Both the position numbers and the translations under genes were made by a program. A stretch of DNA of 64,000 bases from Roseitalea sp. MMSF_3546. GTDB lineage: Bacteria; Pseudomonadota; Alphaproteobacteria; Rhizobiales; Rhizobiaceae. The stretch is taken from the NCBI RefSeq assembly GCF_030732865.1, contig NZ_JASHKB010000018.1, positions 16,337 to 80,336 of the forward strand, written 5' to 3'. Under the pieces are notes generated by a model, which saw nothing but the letters and a program-made list of their open reading frames with translations, was not told where the DNA came from and made no database searches. Below, in pieces: positions 16,997-27,060 of the stretch (its first letter is position 1; each line of letters opens with the position of its first letter).

Positions 16997-17890
16997 ATGG
17001 TCCTGTGGCGGAATCTCTGCCTGTCGGCATTGCTGGCAGCGTGTTTCATGGGCGCGGCGCCGGCGGGGGCGAGCGAGATCGCGACCGCGGTCGATGTCGA
17101 TCCGAGCGCCCGGCTGACCTCTGCCGGTGCGGTTCGGCCGGTCATCACCGGCAACCGGCTGTCGCAGGGCGACCGGGTCGAGACCGCGGGCAGCGGCCAG
17201 GTGCAGGTGCGCTTCGACGACTTCACGCGGATGGTCGTCGGTCCCAATTCCTCGCTGGAGATCGACCAGGTGCTGATGCAGTCGGCCGACACGGCGAGCC
17301 GGTTCGCCGTCTCCACGGTGCGCGGCAGCTTCCGCTTCCTGTCCGGCAAGAGCAGCAAGAACGCCTATCAGATCCGAACGCCGACAGCGACGCTGGGCGT
17401 GCGCGGCACAACCTTCGATTGCTGGGTCGACCAGCTTGGCCAGACCTTCTGCGCCATCCTTTGGGGCCGCGTGCGCTTCTGCGGGCTTCAGGGCGGCAGC
17501 GAGGTCAATTGCCGGGATGTCGGCGGCCGCTGCTCGATCGTCTTCGCCGACCGTAACGGCACGGTGCAGACGCCCGGATCGGACGAGCAGGCCGGCGAGA
17601 TCGTATCGACGGGCTTCCCCTATCTGTTCTCGCAGCAATCGCTCCTGCGGTCGTTCCGGACCAGAACGAACGCTTGCAGCCGGTATACGCGGGTGTTCGA
17701 ACAGCGGGCGATCGAGGAGGGGTCCGAAGAGGGTGCCGCGGGCGATCCCGTCACCGCGCCCGATACGTCGACCCCGCCCACCGACAGGCCGGGCGGCAAG
17801 AATGCAGGCCCGGTCATCGAGAAGATCATCGACAAGATCAAGGACGAGGAAGAGGGTGAAGGCGAATGTGACCCTGAATTCGGTTGCTGA
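16997..17890 (+). CDS. Secreted FecR-domain protein
   Basis: Exported protein of 297 aa with a signal peptide (LCLSALLAACFMGAAPAGASE, residues 6-26). The FecR sheet domain covers residues 40-190: GNRLSQGDRVETAGSGQVQVRF, FTRMVVGPNSSLEID and the highly conserved IRTPTATLGVRGTTFDCW. Four cysteines between about residues 140 and 180 may form disulfides. The C-terminus is acidic and disordered and ends in Cys. FecR-domain periplasmic proteins of this type are often encoded next to CHASE2 cyclases, as here. The joint role is not known; signal sensing at the envelope is a reasonable guess. GGGGGAGGA precedes the ATG. Confidence 0.9.
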   Translation: MVLWRNLCLSALLAACFMGAAPAGASEIATAVDVDPSARLTSAGAVRPVITGNRLSQGDRVETAGSGQVQVRFDDFTRMVVGPNSSLEIDQVLMQSADTASRFAVSTVRGSFRFLSGKSSKNAYQIRTPTATLGVRGTTFDCWVDQLGQTFCAILWGRVRFCGLQGGSEVNCRDVGGRCSIVFADRNGTVQTPGSDEQAGEIVSTGFPYLFSQQSLLRSFRTRTNACSRYTRVFEQRAIEEGSEEGAAGDPVTAPDTSTPPTDRPGGKNAGPVIEKIIDKIKDEEEGEGECDPEFGC

Positions 17891-18045
17891 CGATTAGGAC
17901 CCGTCGCGGGCTCTGACGATATCGGGAACGTTGATTTGGTCAGCACAGGCTGAATACCGCCGAGCCTGCGGAAAGCGGCCATCGACCTGATCCGGCCTGC
18001 CGGCCAGTGACGGCGAGCTTCTGGATTGTGCCACCGGAGTAACCC

Positions 18046-20214
18046 ATGACCCGCCTGCGCTGGCCATTCCTGTTGATTGGCGCGGGGCTCGTCATCGTCA
18101 TGGCCGCGCTGCGGCTGGCCGATCCCTGGCCCACCCAGGCGCTGCGCCTTTTCTATTTCGATAGCCTCCAGCGCATCGACCCCCGGGCCCCGGCCGATCT
18201 GCCGGTGCGCGTGGTCGACATCGACGAGGCCTCGCTCGCCGCCATCGGCCAGTGGCCCTGGCCACGCACGGTCATGGCCGAGCTGGTCGAGCGCCTCGGC
18301 GCCAACGGCGCCGCCGTCATCGCCTTCGACGTGCTGTTCGCCGAACCCGACCGCTATTCGCCGGCGCGCCTTGCCGAGGACCCGGCGCTGGCGCGCGTCC
18401 TGCGCGAGGGCCTTGACAGCGATACGCTCGCACCGTTCGACAATGACGCCATCTTCGCCCGCACCATCGCGCGGATGCCGGTCGTGCTCGGCATAGCCGC
18501 AACGCCCGATCCGGGCGGCGCGATCGACTACGACAAGGCCGGCTTCGTGCAGATCGGCCAGGCGCCCGCGTCCGGCCTGATCGGCCTGACAGCGACCACT
18601 GCGCTGGTGCCGGAATTGCAGGCCGCCGCCACCGGCATCGGCTCCATGACCGTCGATCCGGGCGGCACGGACGGCATCGTGCGTCGCGTGCCCCTCGTGT
18701 GGCAGACGCCCGCCGGGCCGCTGCCGAGCCTGAGCATCGAGGCGCTGCGCGTCGCGCTCGGGGCAAGCACCGTGCTCGTCCACGGCTCGCCCGATGTCGA
18801 GGCGATCACCGAGCGCCTCCAGATCGCCGATTTTCACGTGCCGACCACCGATGACGGCCAGATCTGGGTGCGCTACCGCCGCGACGACCCGCAGCTTTAC
18901 GTTCCCGCGATCGACGTTCTGGATGGAGCCGAGACCGTCAGGCCGCGCATCGAGGGCCACATCGTGCTGGTTGGCACCTCGGCGGCGGGGCTTCTGGATA
19001 TCCGCACCACCGCGCTCGGCGAGGCGGTGCCCGGCGTGTCGGTGCACGCCCAGATAATCGAGCAGATCCTGACGGGCGACTTCCTGCAGCGCTCGGACCT
19101 GATCGCCGGCACCGAACTGCTGGTCTTCGTCTTCCTTGGCCTTGGCGTGACGGTGCTGATGTCGCGCTTTGGTCCGGTCGCCTCGCTGGCGACGGGCGGG
19201 GTGGCGGCTGTCGCGGTCCTCGGTGCCAGCTACGGCCTTTACGCGCGCGCCGGGGTCCTGTTCGACGCGACCTTTCCGCTGCTCGGCGGGGCGGTCAATT
19301 TCGGCGTTCTGACCGCCTATCAATTCGTCGTCGCCGACCGCGAAAAACGGATGATCCGCCGCTCCTTTGCCCGCTATGTCTCGCCCGAGGTGCTCGGCGA
19401 GATCGAGCGCGCCGGCCACCGGCTCGAACTGGGCGGCGAGACCCGCGACATGACCATCATGTTCTGCGACATCCGCAAGTTCACCGGTCTGAGCGAGTCG
19501 CTGTCGCCGACCGAGATCGTCACCGTGCTCAACGACCTGTTCACCCGCCTGTCCGAGGCGATTCTCGACGAGCGCGGCACCATCGACAAGTTCATCGGCG
19601 ATTCCATCATGGCGTTCTGGAACGCACCGCTTTCGATGGACGACCATCCGCGCCGCGCCTGCCTGGCCGCGGTTCGCATGCGCCGGGCGCTCGCCTCGTT
19701 CAACGGCTCCGATCTGATGGCCGGCAAGCCGAAGATCGAGCTCGCCATCGGTTGCGCCACCGGCCAGGCCTGCGTCGGCAATGTCGGCTCGGCCCACCGC
19801 TTCAACTACTCGGTGATCGGCGACACGGTGAACGTCGCCTCGCGCATCGAGGCGAGCTGCCGACCGCTGGGCTACCCCATTGTCGTCTCCCACCTGACCG
19901 GCCGGCACGCCTCCGACCTGGCGGTCCTGCCCGCCGGCCGTATCGAAATCCGCGGCCGCATCGAGCGCCAGGATGTCGACATCGTCATCGGCGATGCCGA
20001 TCTTGCCGGCTCGGACGCGTTTCGGCGTCTGTCCGACAGGCATGCCGCCCTCGTCGCCGCGCTGGGCGATGCGTCCGGCACCCGCGCGGTCGAAGCGCTG
20101 GTCGACGAATGCATCGCCGTCGGAGCGACCATCGATCCGCAATTGCAGCCATTTTATCGCAATCTTGTTGCAAGATCGGACGACTTTGGCAGGGTGATGG
20201 CAAAGGCCGTATGA
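18046..20214 (+). CDS. CHASE2-domain adenylate/guanylate cyclase
   Basis: Membrane class III cyclase of 722 aa. One N-terminal helix (residues 5-22) leads into a periplasmic CHASE2 sensor domain (to about 350). Three helices follow (about 355-430), then a catalytic domain (460-640). Catalytic features: metal Asp in MTIMFCDIRKFTGLSE, substrate Lys in GTIDKFIGDSIMAFWNAP with the second metal Asp, and NYSVIGDTVNVASRIE with the Asp expected for adenine binding. Together these predict cAMP synthesis, not cGMP. A 70-residue C-terminal tail is less conserved. It probably responds to an envelope signal through CHASE2 and the FecR partner upstream. Confidence 0.93.
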   Translation: MTRLRWPFLLIGAGLVIVMAALRLADPWPTQALRLFYFDSLQRIDPRAPADLPVRVVDIDEASLAAIGQWPWPRTVMAELVERLGANGAAVIAFDVLFAEPDRYSPARLAEDPALARVLREGLDSDTLAPFDNDAIFARTIARMPVVLGIAATPDPGGAIDYDKAGFVQIGQAPASGLIGLTATTALVPELQAAATGIGSMTVDPGGTDGIVRRVPLVWQTPAGPLPSLSIEALRVALGASTVLVHGSPDVEAITERLQIADFHVPTTDDGQIWVRYRRDDPQLYVPAIDVLDGAETVRPRIEGHIVLVGTSAAGLLDIRTTALGEAVPGVSVHAQIIEQILTGDFLQRSDLIAGTELLVFVFLGLGVTVLMSRFGPVASLATGGVAAVAVLGASYGLYARAGVLFDATFPLLGGAVNFGVLTAYQFVVADREKRMIRRSFARYVSPEVLGEIERAGHRLELGGETRDMTIMFCDIRKFTGLSESLSPTEIVTVLNDLFTRLSEAILDERGTIDKFIGDSIMAFWNAPLSMDDHPRRACLAAVRMRRALASFNGSDLMAGKPKIELAIGCATGQACVGNVGSAHRFNYSVIGDTVNVASRIEASCRPLGYPIVVSHLTGRHASDLAVLPAGRIEIRGRIERQDVDIVIGDADLAGSDAFRRLSDRHAALVAALGDASGTRAVEALVDECIAVGATIDPQLQPFYRNLVARSDDFGRVMAKAV

Positions 20215-20250
20215 TTGACACCCGGTCGCGGCCGAAAAAGGGGAAACGGG

Positions 20251-21105
20251 ATGTTCAATCCAACCGCGGTCGTCGCCTCGGCCTTCGGCGACCATCTCAA
20301 ATCGCTGTTCGACCAGTATTTCGCCGGCCGCAAATCCGAATACGCGGCCTATATCGGCGGTGCCGCCCGCCTCGTTCTCGAGCGGCTGGGCAATTCCGAT
20401 GCGCTCTATCACAATGCCGAGCACACCATGATGGTCACGCTGGTCGGCCAGCAGATCCTGCGGGGCCGCCTGGTTTCCGAATCGGTGCAGCCCGAGGACT
20501 GGCTGCATTACACGCTCGCGCTACTGGTCCATGACATCGGTTATGTCCGGGGCATCTGCGCCGGCGACACCGACGATGCGGTCGTCATCGATCTGGACGG
20601 CACCACCAAGCCCTGGCCGCGCGGCGCTTCCGATGCGTTTCTGGCGCCCCATCATGTCGAGCGCGGCATGATCTATGCGCGAACGCGGTTCGCCAGTTCG
20701 GTGTTCGTTGACGAGGAGCGCATCGCGGCGGCCATCGATTTCACGCGCTTTCCCATACCCGGCGAGGCGCGTTACGGCGACACCGGAGGCGAGTTCGCGC
20801 TGGTGCGGGCGGCCGACCTGATCGGGCAGATGGGCGACCCCTTCTATCACCGCAAGATCAACGGTCTGTTCCACGAATTCTCCGAGATCGGCATGGCGCA
20901 GAAGCTGGGCTATGATTCCCCGGCCGACCTGATCGACAAATATCCCGATTTCTTCTGGTCGCAGGTCCAGCCATATATCGGGCCGGCCATCGGCCATCTC
21001 GAACAGACCATCGAGGGCAAGCAGTGGATCGCCCAGCTCTACAACAATATCTTCCAGGCCACGCGCGCCAAATGGCCGCGCGCCGGCGCCGCCGTCAACC
21101 AGTGA
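20251..21105 (+). CDS. HD-domain metal-dependent phosphohydrolase (possible cyclic-nucleotide phosphodiesterase)
   Basis: Soluble protein of 284 aa. Key motifs: ALYHNAEHTMMVTLVGQQIL (residues 52-71), a YHNxxH motif also seen in class I cyclic-nucleotide phosphodiesterases, then LLVHDIGYVRG (HD pair near residue 93), and APHHVERGMI with further His. VRAADLIGQMGDPFYHRK supplies the final Asp. It starts 36 nt after the adenylate cyclase and is in the same direction. A role in hydrolysing the cyclase product is inferred from motif and position; simple nucleotide phosphohydrolase activity is the alternative. Confidence 0.85.
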   Translation: MFNPTAVVASAFGDHLKSLFDQYFAGRKSEYAAYIGGAARLVLERLGNSDALYHNAEHTMMVTLVGQQILRGRLVSESVQPEDWLHYTLALLVHDIGYVRGICAGDTDDAVVIDLDGTTKPWPRGASDAFLAPHHVERGMIYARTRFASSVFVDEERIAAAIDFTRFPIPGEARYGDTGGEFALVRAADLIGQMGDPFYHRKINGLFHEFSEIGMAQKLGYDSPADLIDKYPDFFWSQVQPYIGPAIGHLEQTIEGKQWIAQLYNNIFQATRAKWPRAGAAVNQ

Positions 21106-21132
21106 CCGCCAGCATCGCCTCGTTTCCGTGCC

Positions 21133-22152
21133 ATGACGATCCCGCCCGAGGATGATTTTGCCGCCGCCTGCCGGCGCATCGTCGCCGATATCGGCCTTGG
21201 CGAAGAAGGTTCGGTCACCCGGGTGCGGCTGCTGACCGGCGGCGTATCGTCAGACATCGCCGCGGTCACGGTCGCCGGCCGGACCGTCTGCGTCAAGCGT
21301 GCCCTGCCAAGGCTGAAGGTCGCCGCCGACTGGCGCGCCCCGGTCGAGCGCAACCGGGCCGAATATCGCTGGCTGGCGTTCGCCGCGCGTGCCGTACCGG
21401 GCTGCGCGCCGCGCCCTCTCGGCCGCTCGGACCGCGAGAACGGCTTCGCCATGGCCTATCTGCCGCCCGACGCCGCCGCCAACTGGAAGACGCAGATGCT
21501 GGGCGGCGGCTCTGCGCTGCCCGTCGCCGCCGCCGTCGGCGATACGCTGGGCCGTCTGCACGCACTCTCGGCGGCCCCCGGTTTCGATGCCTGCGGCTTC
21601 GACAATCTGGGCGATTTCACCGATCTGCGCCTCGACCCCTATCTGCGCGAGATCGGCCGCGTCCATCGGGATCTGGCCGATGCCATGGCCGCGCTGTGCA
21701 CCGCATTCGCCACGGCACGGCCGGTGCTGGTGCATGGTGACGTCAGCCCCAAGAATATCCTCATTGCCGCGACCGGGCCTGTCCTGCTGGACGCCGAATG
21801 CGCGACGATGGGCGATGGTGCCTTCGATGTCGCCTTCTGCCTGAACCACCTTCTGCTCAAGGCGGTCCATCAGCCCGCCCTGGCGGCGGATCGGCTCAGC
21901 GGCGCGCGGGACCTGTGGACGGCCTATCGCAAGCATCTGCACACGGAGGCGCCCGACGCGTTCGAGGCGCGCGTCGCCGCTTATCTGCCGGCGCTGTTGC
22001 TTGCCCGCGTCGACGGCAAGTCCCCGGTCGAGTATCTCGATCAAGTCAGCCGCGACGCGGTCCGCCAAACCGCGCGGGCGCTGATCGCCCGCTGCCCGCG
22101 GGATCTGGAAACCATCGTGCGCACCGTCGCCGCGGCGGCGGGCCGGTCGTAA
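21133..22152 (+). CDS. APH/choline-kinase-like phosphotransferase
   Basis: Kinase-fold protein of 339 aa of the aminoglycoside phosphotransferase (APH) superfamily. The N-lobe has VRLLTGGVSSDIAAVTVAGRTVCVKRAL (glycine loop and Lys). The catalytic loop is VLVHGDVSPKNILI and the metal motif is VLLDAECATMGDGAFDVAF. These are complete, so it is likely an active small-molecule kinase. It probably phosphorylates a metabolite and not an antibiotic; no substrate can be named. It starts 27 nt after the HD-domain gene. Confidence 0.87.
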   Translation: MTIPPEDDFAAACRRIVADIGLGEEGSVTRVRLLTGGVSSDIAAVTVAGRTVCVKRALPRLKVAADWRAPVERNRAEYRWLAFAARAVPGCAPRPLGRSDRENGFAMAYLPPDAAANWKTQMLGGGSALPVAAAVGDTLGRLHALSAAPGFDACGFDNLGDFTDLRLDPYLREIGRVHRDLADAMAALCTAFATARPVLVHGDVSPKNILIAATGPVLLDAECATMGDGAFDVAFCLNHLLLKAVHQPALAADRLSGARDLWTAYRKHLHTEAPDAFEARVAAYLPALLLARVDGKSPVEYLDQVSRDAVRQTARALIARCPRDLETIVRTVAAAAGRS

Positions 22153-22193
22153 CGGGCCGGTCGTAACGGGCAGGGCGTGTCGGGCAAGACGGT

Positions 22194-23291
<1,098 letters not shown>

Positions 23292-23322
23292 GGCCGGCTT
23301 GCCTTGAAAATCGTCGCCGCCC

Positions 23323-23685
23323 TCATTTGATGGCGACGATCTGGATTTCGACCAGATCGGTTGGCTCGGCCAGCCGCGCCTCGACACAGGCGCGCGCCGG
23401 AGCGGCGCCCTCGGGCACCCATTCGTCCCAGATCGCATTGACCTGGTGGCGCGTGCGGATGTCCGACAGCCAGATCATCGCCGAGACGATCTTGGCGCGC
23501 TCCGAGCCGGCTTCCTCGAGCATCGTATCGAGCTTGGCCAGTATGTTTCGGGTCTGCCCATCCAGATCGAGTGTGCGGTCCGACGAGATCTGGCCGGCGA
23601 AGTGCAGCATGCTGGCGCCGGCGGGCACCTCCACCACCTGGCTCATGCGCTGGCCGGTCCGGTATCGCTTGATCGTCTCGGTCAT
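23323..23685 (-). CDS. RidA/YjgF/YER057c/UK114 family protein
   Basis: Small trimeric enamine/imine deaminase family protein, 120 aa. It contains the family C-terminal signature APARACVEARLAEPTDLVEIQIVA with the carboxylate-binding Arg and conserved Glu. The expected reaction is hydrolysis of reactive 2-aminoacrylate-like imines to keto acids. Its place between a creatininase-family gene and a sugar ATPase suggests a pathway intermediate with an enamine or imine, or a detoxification role. It starts 9 nt after the creatininase stop. Confidence 0.9.
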   Translation of the reverse strand: MTETIKRYRTGQRMSQVVEVPAGASMLHFAGQISSDRTLDLDGQTRNILAKLDTMLEEAGSERAKIVSAMIWLSDIRTRHQVNAIWDEWVPEGAAPARACVEARLAEPTDLVEIQIVAIK

Positions 23686-23694
23686 GATCGGGTC

Positions 23695-24411
23695 CTATCG
23701 GGCAGTTGGCGCCGGGGTCAGGCCCTCGGCACGCATGATGTCGGCGACCTTCTGCGAGAGGACCTCGACGGTCCTGTCGCGATTGGCTCGCCCCGCTTCG
23801 AGATCGGCCCTGGTCGGCTCGCCGTTTATGCCGCCCGAATCCGGATGGATGGCGTGCCGCGAGCGCAGCTTGTACCAGGGCTTTTCGATCGTGTAGTCGC
23901 GGGCGCGCTCGGGATGATAGACCGCGCCGGTCACCGCGGCGACCTCGGTCTCGCCCTTGTCGGCGTGGTGGATGCCGCCGATGCCCGCTTCGGTCCACCA
24001 GTTCCAGCAGGCCAGCCTGGCGTCGGGATAGCCTTGCCAGATCGTCCAGAACGCGGCTTCGCAGGCCGCCTTGTTGGCGCCGTGCCCGCTCACGAAGATC
24101 AGCCGTTCGAAGCCGTGGAAGCAGAACATGCCGCCCAGTTCGGCGATGACGTTGGTGAACGTGCCCGTCGTCAGTCCGATCGTGCCCGGATAGTCGCGCA
24201 TCTCGTCGGCAAAGCCATAGGGCAGGCCCGGTGCCAGGATGGCGCCGGTGCGTTCGCAGATGGCGCGGGAGAAATACTCGGCGGTGTCGATGTCGACACT
24301 GAGCGACAGGTGCGGGCCGTGCGCCTCGATCAGCCCGATCGGGATCAGCACCGGCAATCGCCGGTCGAGCGCGTCGACCTCGTGATTGGTCAGGCGTTTC
24401 CATTCAAGCAT
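23695..24411 (-). CDS. Creatininase family amidohydrolase (copy 1)
   Basis: Metal hydrolase of 238 aa from the ATG at 24411, chosen because GGAGG lies nine bases upstream; a GTG at 24432 is also open. The metal-site motifs of the creatininase family are intact: IGLIEAHGPHLSLSVDIDTAE (Glu, His, Asp) and VSGHGANKAA. Family members open cyclic amides such as creatinine, and some act on non-amide rings. A second member is encoded at 29490-30251, so two related ring-opening or hydrolytic steps may exist. Confidence 0.9.
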   Translation of the reverse strand: MLEWKRLTNHEVDALDRRLPVLIPIGLIEAHGPHLSLSVDIDTAEYFSRAICERTGAILAPGLPYGFADEMRDYPGTIGLTTGTFTNVIAELGGMFCFHGFERLIFVSGHGANKAACEAAFWTIWQGYPDARLACWNWWTEAGIGGIHHADKGETEVAAVTGAVYHPERARDYTIEKPWYKLRSRHAIHPDSGGINGEPTRADLEAGRANRDRTVEVLSQKVADIMRAEGLTPAPTAR

Positions 24412-24463
24412 GGCCGCGGCCTCCGTTCGCACTTTTGTTGCTGCCGATCATCATTCGTGCACC

Positions 24464-25471
24464 TCACGCCGCATCCGACGCCGCCTGTTCCGTTGCGGCC
24501 AGCACGGCACGCATGGTCGCCTCGTCGGTGACCAGCACATGGATCAGCCCGGTGCGCAGCGCACCGGTGATCACATCGACCTTGCCGGCGCCGCCCGATG
24601 CCAGCACCAGCGACTTCATCATGCGCAGTTCGGCAAGCCCCGGCCCGACAAGCTGGCGGTTGATGGGGTGATCGATCGGGGTGCCATTGATGTCGATGAA
24701 GGTGCCCAGCAGGTCGCCGACCGCGCCCGCCGCGGCAAGATCGGTCGCCGTCACGCCGCGCGGCAGGCCGTGCCGAACGAGCAGCGAGGCTTCGCTCATG
24801 TCGCCGGCGGCAAAGCAGGCCACGTCGCTGCGCAAGATCAGCTCGAGGACGGAGGAATAGAATTGCTGGCCGGTCAGCACATAGCGCGCCTCCGGCGTAT
24901 CGGCGTAGATCGGCGCGGTCATGTAGTAGCGCTCGGCATCGAGCAGGCGGCCGAGTTTGCCAATGATTTCAATGGCGTTCTCTTCGGACGACCGGGGCAG
25001 CGTGCCGAGCAGGGTGACGATCTTGCCTTCGGGGCGCGAGACCGGACGCAGAAAGCGCAGCATCTCGCGCATGGTCTGGCCCCAGCCCAGCCCGAACACG
25101 GTGTTTTCGGGATCGGCGACCTGCTCGGACATGTAGCGGGCAAGGCCGGCCCCGATCATGGCATGGGTGCGTTCGGGCGCCACGGGGCTCGGCACCACCA
25201 CCGCGTCGAGCAGGCCGAACGTCTTGATGGCCTTCTGTTCGAGGGCCACGCAGGAGGCGAGCGGTGCGGTGACCTCGACACGCACCAGTCCCTGTTCGCG
25301 GCATTCGGCCAGCATGCGGTTGACCCTGAACCGCGACAGGCCCAGCGCGTCGGCGATCTCCGACTGCGTCTTTTCCTCGATGAAATACAGCCAGGCGGCG
25401 CGCAGCATGCGGGCGCGCTCGCCATCGGCGAGGTCGGCCTCGGCCGGAGCGGTCTGCGCCACGCTCTGCAT
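24464..25471 (-). CDS. SorC/DeoR family sugar-binding transcriptional regulator
   Basis: Regulator of 335 aa. The N-terminal DNA-binding part is LYFIEEKTQSEIADALGLSRFRVNRMLAECREQGLVRVEV (residues 25-65). The C-terminal sugar-binding domain contains GLGWGQTMREMLRF and KVDVITGALRTGLIHVLVTDE. Members sense sugar phosphates. It reads away from the ABC transporter operon and is the probable controller of the 25.47-25.61 kb divergent promoter region. The ATG at 25471 is preferred; a TTG four codons upstream (25483) is open. Confidence 0.92.
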   Translation of the reverse strand: MQSVAQTAPAEADLADGERARMLRAAWLYFIEEKTQSEIADALGLSRFRVNRMLAECREQGLVRVEVTAPLASCVALEQKAIKTFGLLDAVVVPSPVAPERTHAMIGAGLARYMSEQVADPENTVFGLGWGQTMREMLRFLRPVSRPEGKIVTLLGTLPRSSEENAIEIIGKLGRLLDAERYYMTAPIYADTPEARYVLTGQQFYSSVLELILRSDVACFAAGDMSEASLLVRHGLPRGVTATDLAAAGAVGDLLGTFIDINGTPIDHPINRQLVGPGLAELRMMKSLVLASGGAGKVDVITGALRTGLIHVLVTDEATMRAVLAATEQAASDAA

Positions 25472-25551
25472 TGTCGAAGTCAACTCGGTTTCCCGCCGTT
25501 TCGCCGGTTTTGCAATTTTTGTTGATAGGTCATTACAATTGTGCTAGCCCT

Positions 25552-25564
25552 GTGTCAATGACAC
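25552..25564. promoter_or_regulatory. Palindrome in the sorC/ABC divergent promoter region
   Basis: GTGTCAATGACAC is a perfect 13-nt inverted repeat about 50 nt before the solute-binding gene. The bases just to its left (25510-25545) form an unusually AT-rich block for this genome, with TTGATA at 25522. It is a candidate operator for the SorC regulator. Assignment rests on symmetry and location only. Confidence 0.4.
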
Positions 25565-25614
25565 TCCGTGCCGGGTTCGGCGCTGTGCACGGCGGACGAC
25601 AAGACAGCCGATCG

Positions 25615-26991
25615 ATGGAGGTGAAATTGAAAGCATCAGCCAGATTGCTGACCGCGGCGGCCATGACGCTCGCCCTGCCGGCATCCGCCAGCGCCCAGAC
25701 CGAGATCAACATCGTCGCCTTTGCCCCCGGCTTCGCCTGGGCCGACATGTTCGGCGTGTCGGGCACCGAGAAGACCGACAAGCTGCGCGCCTTCGAGGAG
25801 GCCAACGACATCACGGTCAATATCGAGTTCGCCGACGAGGAGACCGCGCGCCAGAAGGTGTTGCTCGACCTGGTCAACCAGACCGGCACCTACGACCTGG
25901 TCATGCTCGGCTCGGACGGGGCGGTGCAGACCTTCTCCTATGCCGGTTACCTCGAACCGCTCGACGACCTGCTGGCGACCGCGACCGACTATTTCGATCC
26001 CGAGGCCGTCTACCCGCAGTTCCTGGAGGCCAACCGCGTCGACGGCCAGCTCTGGGCGCTGCCCTACTACTCCTTCGGCGCCGGCGTGATCTACCGACAG
26101 GACATCTTCGACAAGTACGGCATCGAGGCGTTCCCGGCCACCACCGCCGAACTCGAGGATGTCCTCGCCACGATCAAGGCGGGCCTTGAAGAAGACGGCA
26201 TGAGCGATGTCTATCCGTTGACCATGCGCGGCGCGCCGGGCGAGGAGCCGAGCCTCGATCTTGCCGGCTTCGTCTATGCCTATGCGGGCTATCCGGCCTG
26301 GTTCGAGGGCGGGGCGACCACGCCCGAGGAAATTCGCCAGACCGACGCCAGGCCGATCTTCACCGGCGATTTCCGGCCCGGCTTCGAGGCTTTCGTTGAA
26401 TGGTCGCGCGAATATGGCCCCGACGGCATCGCCACCCATACCTGGGTCGACATGATGAACCTGTACGGCGCCGGCCAGGCGGTGGTTCTCATGCCCTCGG
26501 CGATCAACGGCTTTGCCGCGCTTGGCGGCACGGAGAACGAGGACGTGGCGAACCACACCGCGTTTGCGCCATCGCCCAAAGGGCCCTCGGGCGAGCCGAT
26601 CCAGAGCTTCTGGACCTTCTCGGTCGGCGTCAGCGCCTTTTCCGAGAACAAGGAGGAAGCCTTCAGGACGCTGGCCTTCCTGACCGGCGAGCAGGCCATG
26701 CAGGGCTTTGCCGAAACCGTCGGCTGGCCCTACTCCACCTTCCCCTCGATCACCAATGGCGAGGTCCTGACGGCCAAGTGGCCGGCCGAGATGCTGTCGC
26801 AGATCGAGGCCAGCTACGAGCAGGCCAACCCGCATTACTTCCCCTATATCCCCGAACTCAACGCCTTCATGGAACGCATCGGCACGGCCGCCTCGGAGGC
26901 GATCTCCGGCTCCAAGACGGTCGACGAGGCGCTCGAGGAGCTTCAGGCCTGGGCCGAAGAGCGCATGGAACGCGCCGGCTACTACGAGTGA
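25615..26991 (+). CDS. Sugar ABC transporter substrate-binding protein
   Basis: Extracellular solute-binding protein family 1, 458 aa, with a signal peptide (ARLLTAAAMTLALPASASAQ). The mature part begins EINIVAFAPGFAWADMFG and has the clan pattern TARQKVLLDLVNQTGTYDLVML and WALPYYSFGAGVIYRQDIFDKYG. It binds a carbohydrate or polyol in the periplasm. The start is ambiguous: ATG 25615 has no ribosome binding site, while GGAGG at 25617-25621 is placed five bases ahead of an in-frame TTG at 25627 that would give a cleaner signal peptide. The hairpin after the gene probably raises its level over the permeases. Confidence 0.92.
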   Translation: MEVKLKASARLLTAAAMTLALPASASAQTEINIVAFAPGFAWADMFGVSGTEKTDKLRAFEEANDITVNIEFADEETARQKVLLDLVNQTGTYDLVMLGSDGAVQTFSYAGYLEPLDDLLATATDYFDPEAVYPQFLEANRVDGQLWALPYYSFGAGVIYRQDIFDKYGIEAFPATTAELEDVLATIKAGLEEDGMSDVYPLTMRGAPGEEPSLDLAGFVYAYAGYPAWFEGGATTPEEIRQTDARPIFTGDFRPGFEAFVEWSREYGPDGIATHTWVDMMNLYGAGQAVVLMPSAINGFAALGGTENEDVANHTAFAPSPKGPSGEPIQSFWTFSVGVSAFSENKEEAFRTLAFLTGEQAMQGFAETVGWPYSTFPSITNGEVLTAKWPAEMLSQIEASYEQANPHYFPYIPELNAFMERIGTAASEAISGSKTVDEALEELQAWAEERMERAGYYE

Positions 26992-27006
26992 GCGCCGCGC
27001 ACGAAA

Positions 27007-27036
27007 GTCCGCGCCGGACCGGCGTCCGGCGCGGAC
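27007..27036 (+). terminator. Intercistronic hairpin after the sugar-binding protein gene
   Basis: GTCCGCGCCGGAC (27007-27019) and GTCCGGCGCGGAC (27024-27036) form a perfect 13-bp stem with a CGGC loop. There is no U tract. It lies in the 69-nt gap before the first permease gene. Confidence 0.6.
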
Positions 27037-27060
27037 AGGCACGATCGGGCACGTCCCAAC

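Noticed and set aside
17620..20508. 962-codon minus-strand open frame opposite the cyclase gene
   Set aside because: Shadow of the cyclase, with no motifs; the plus-strand protein has complete catalytic residues.
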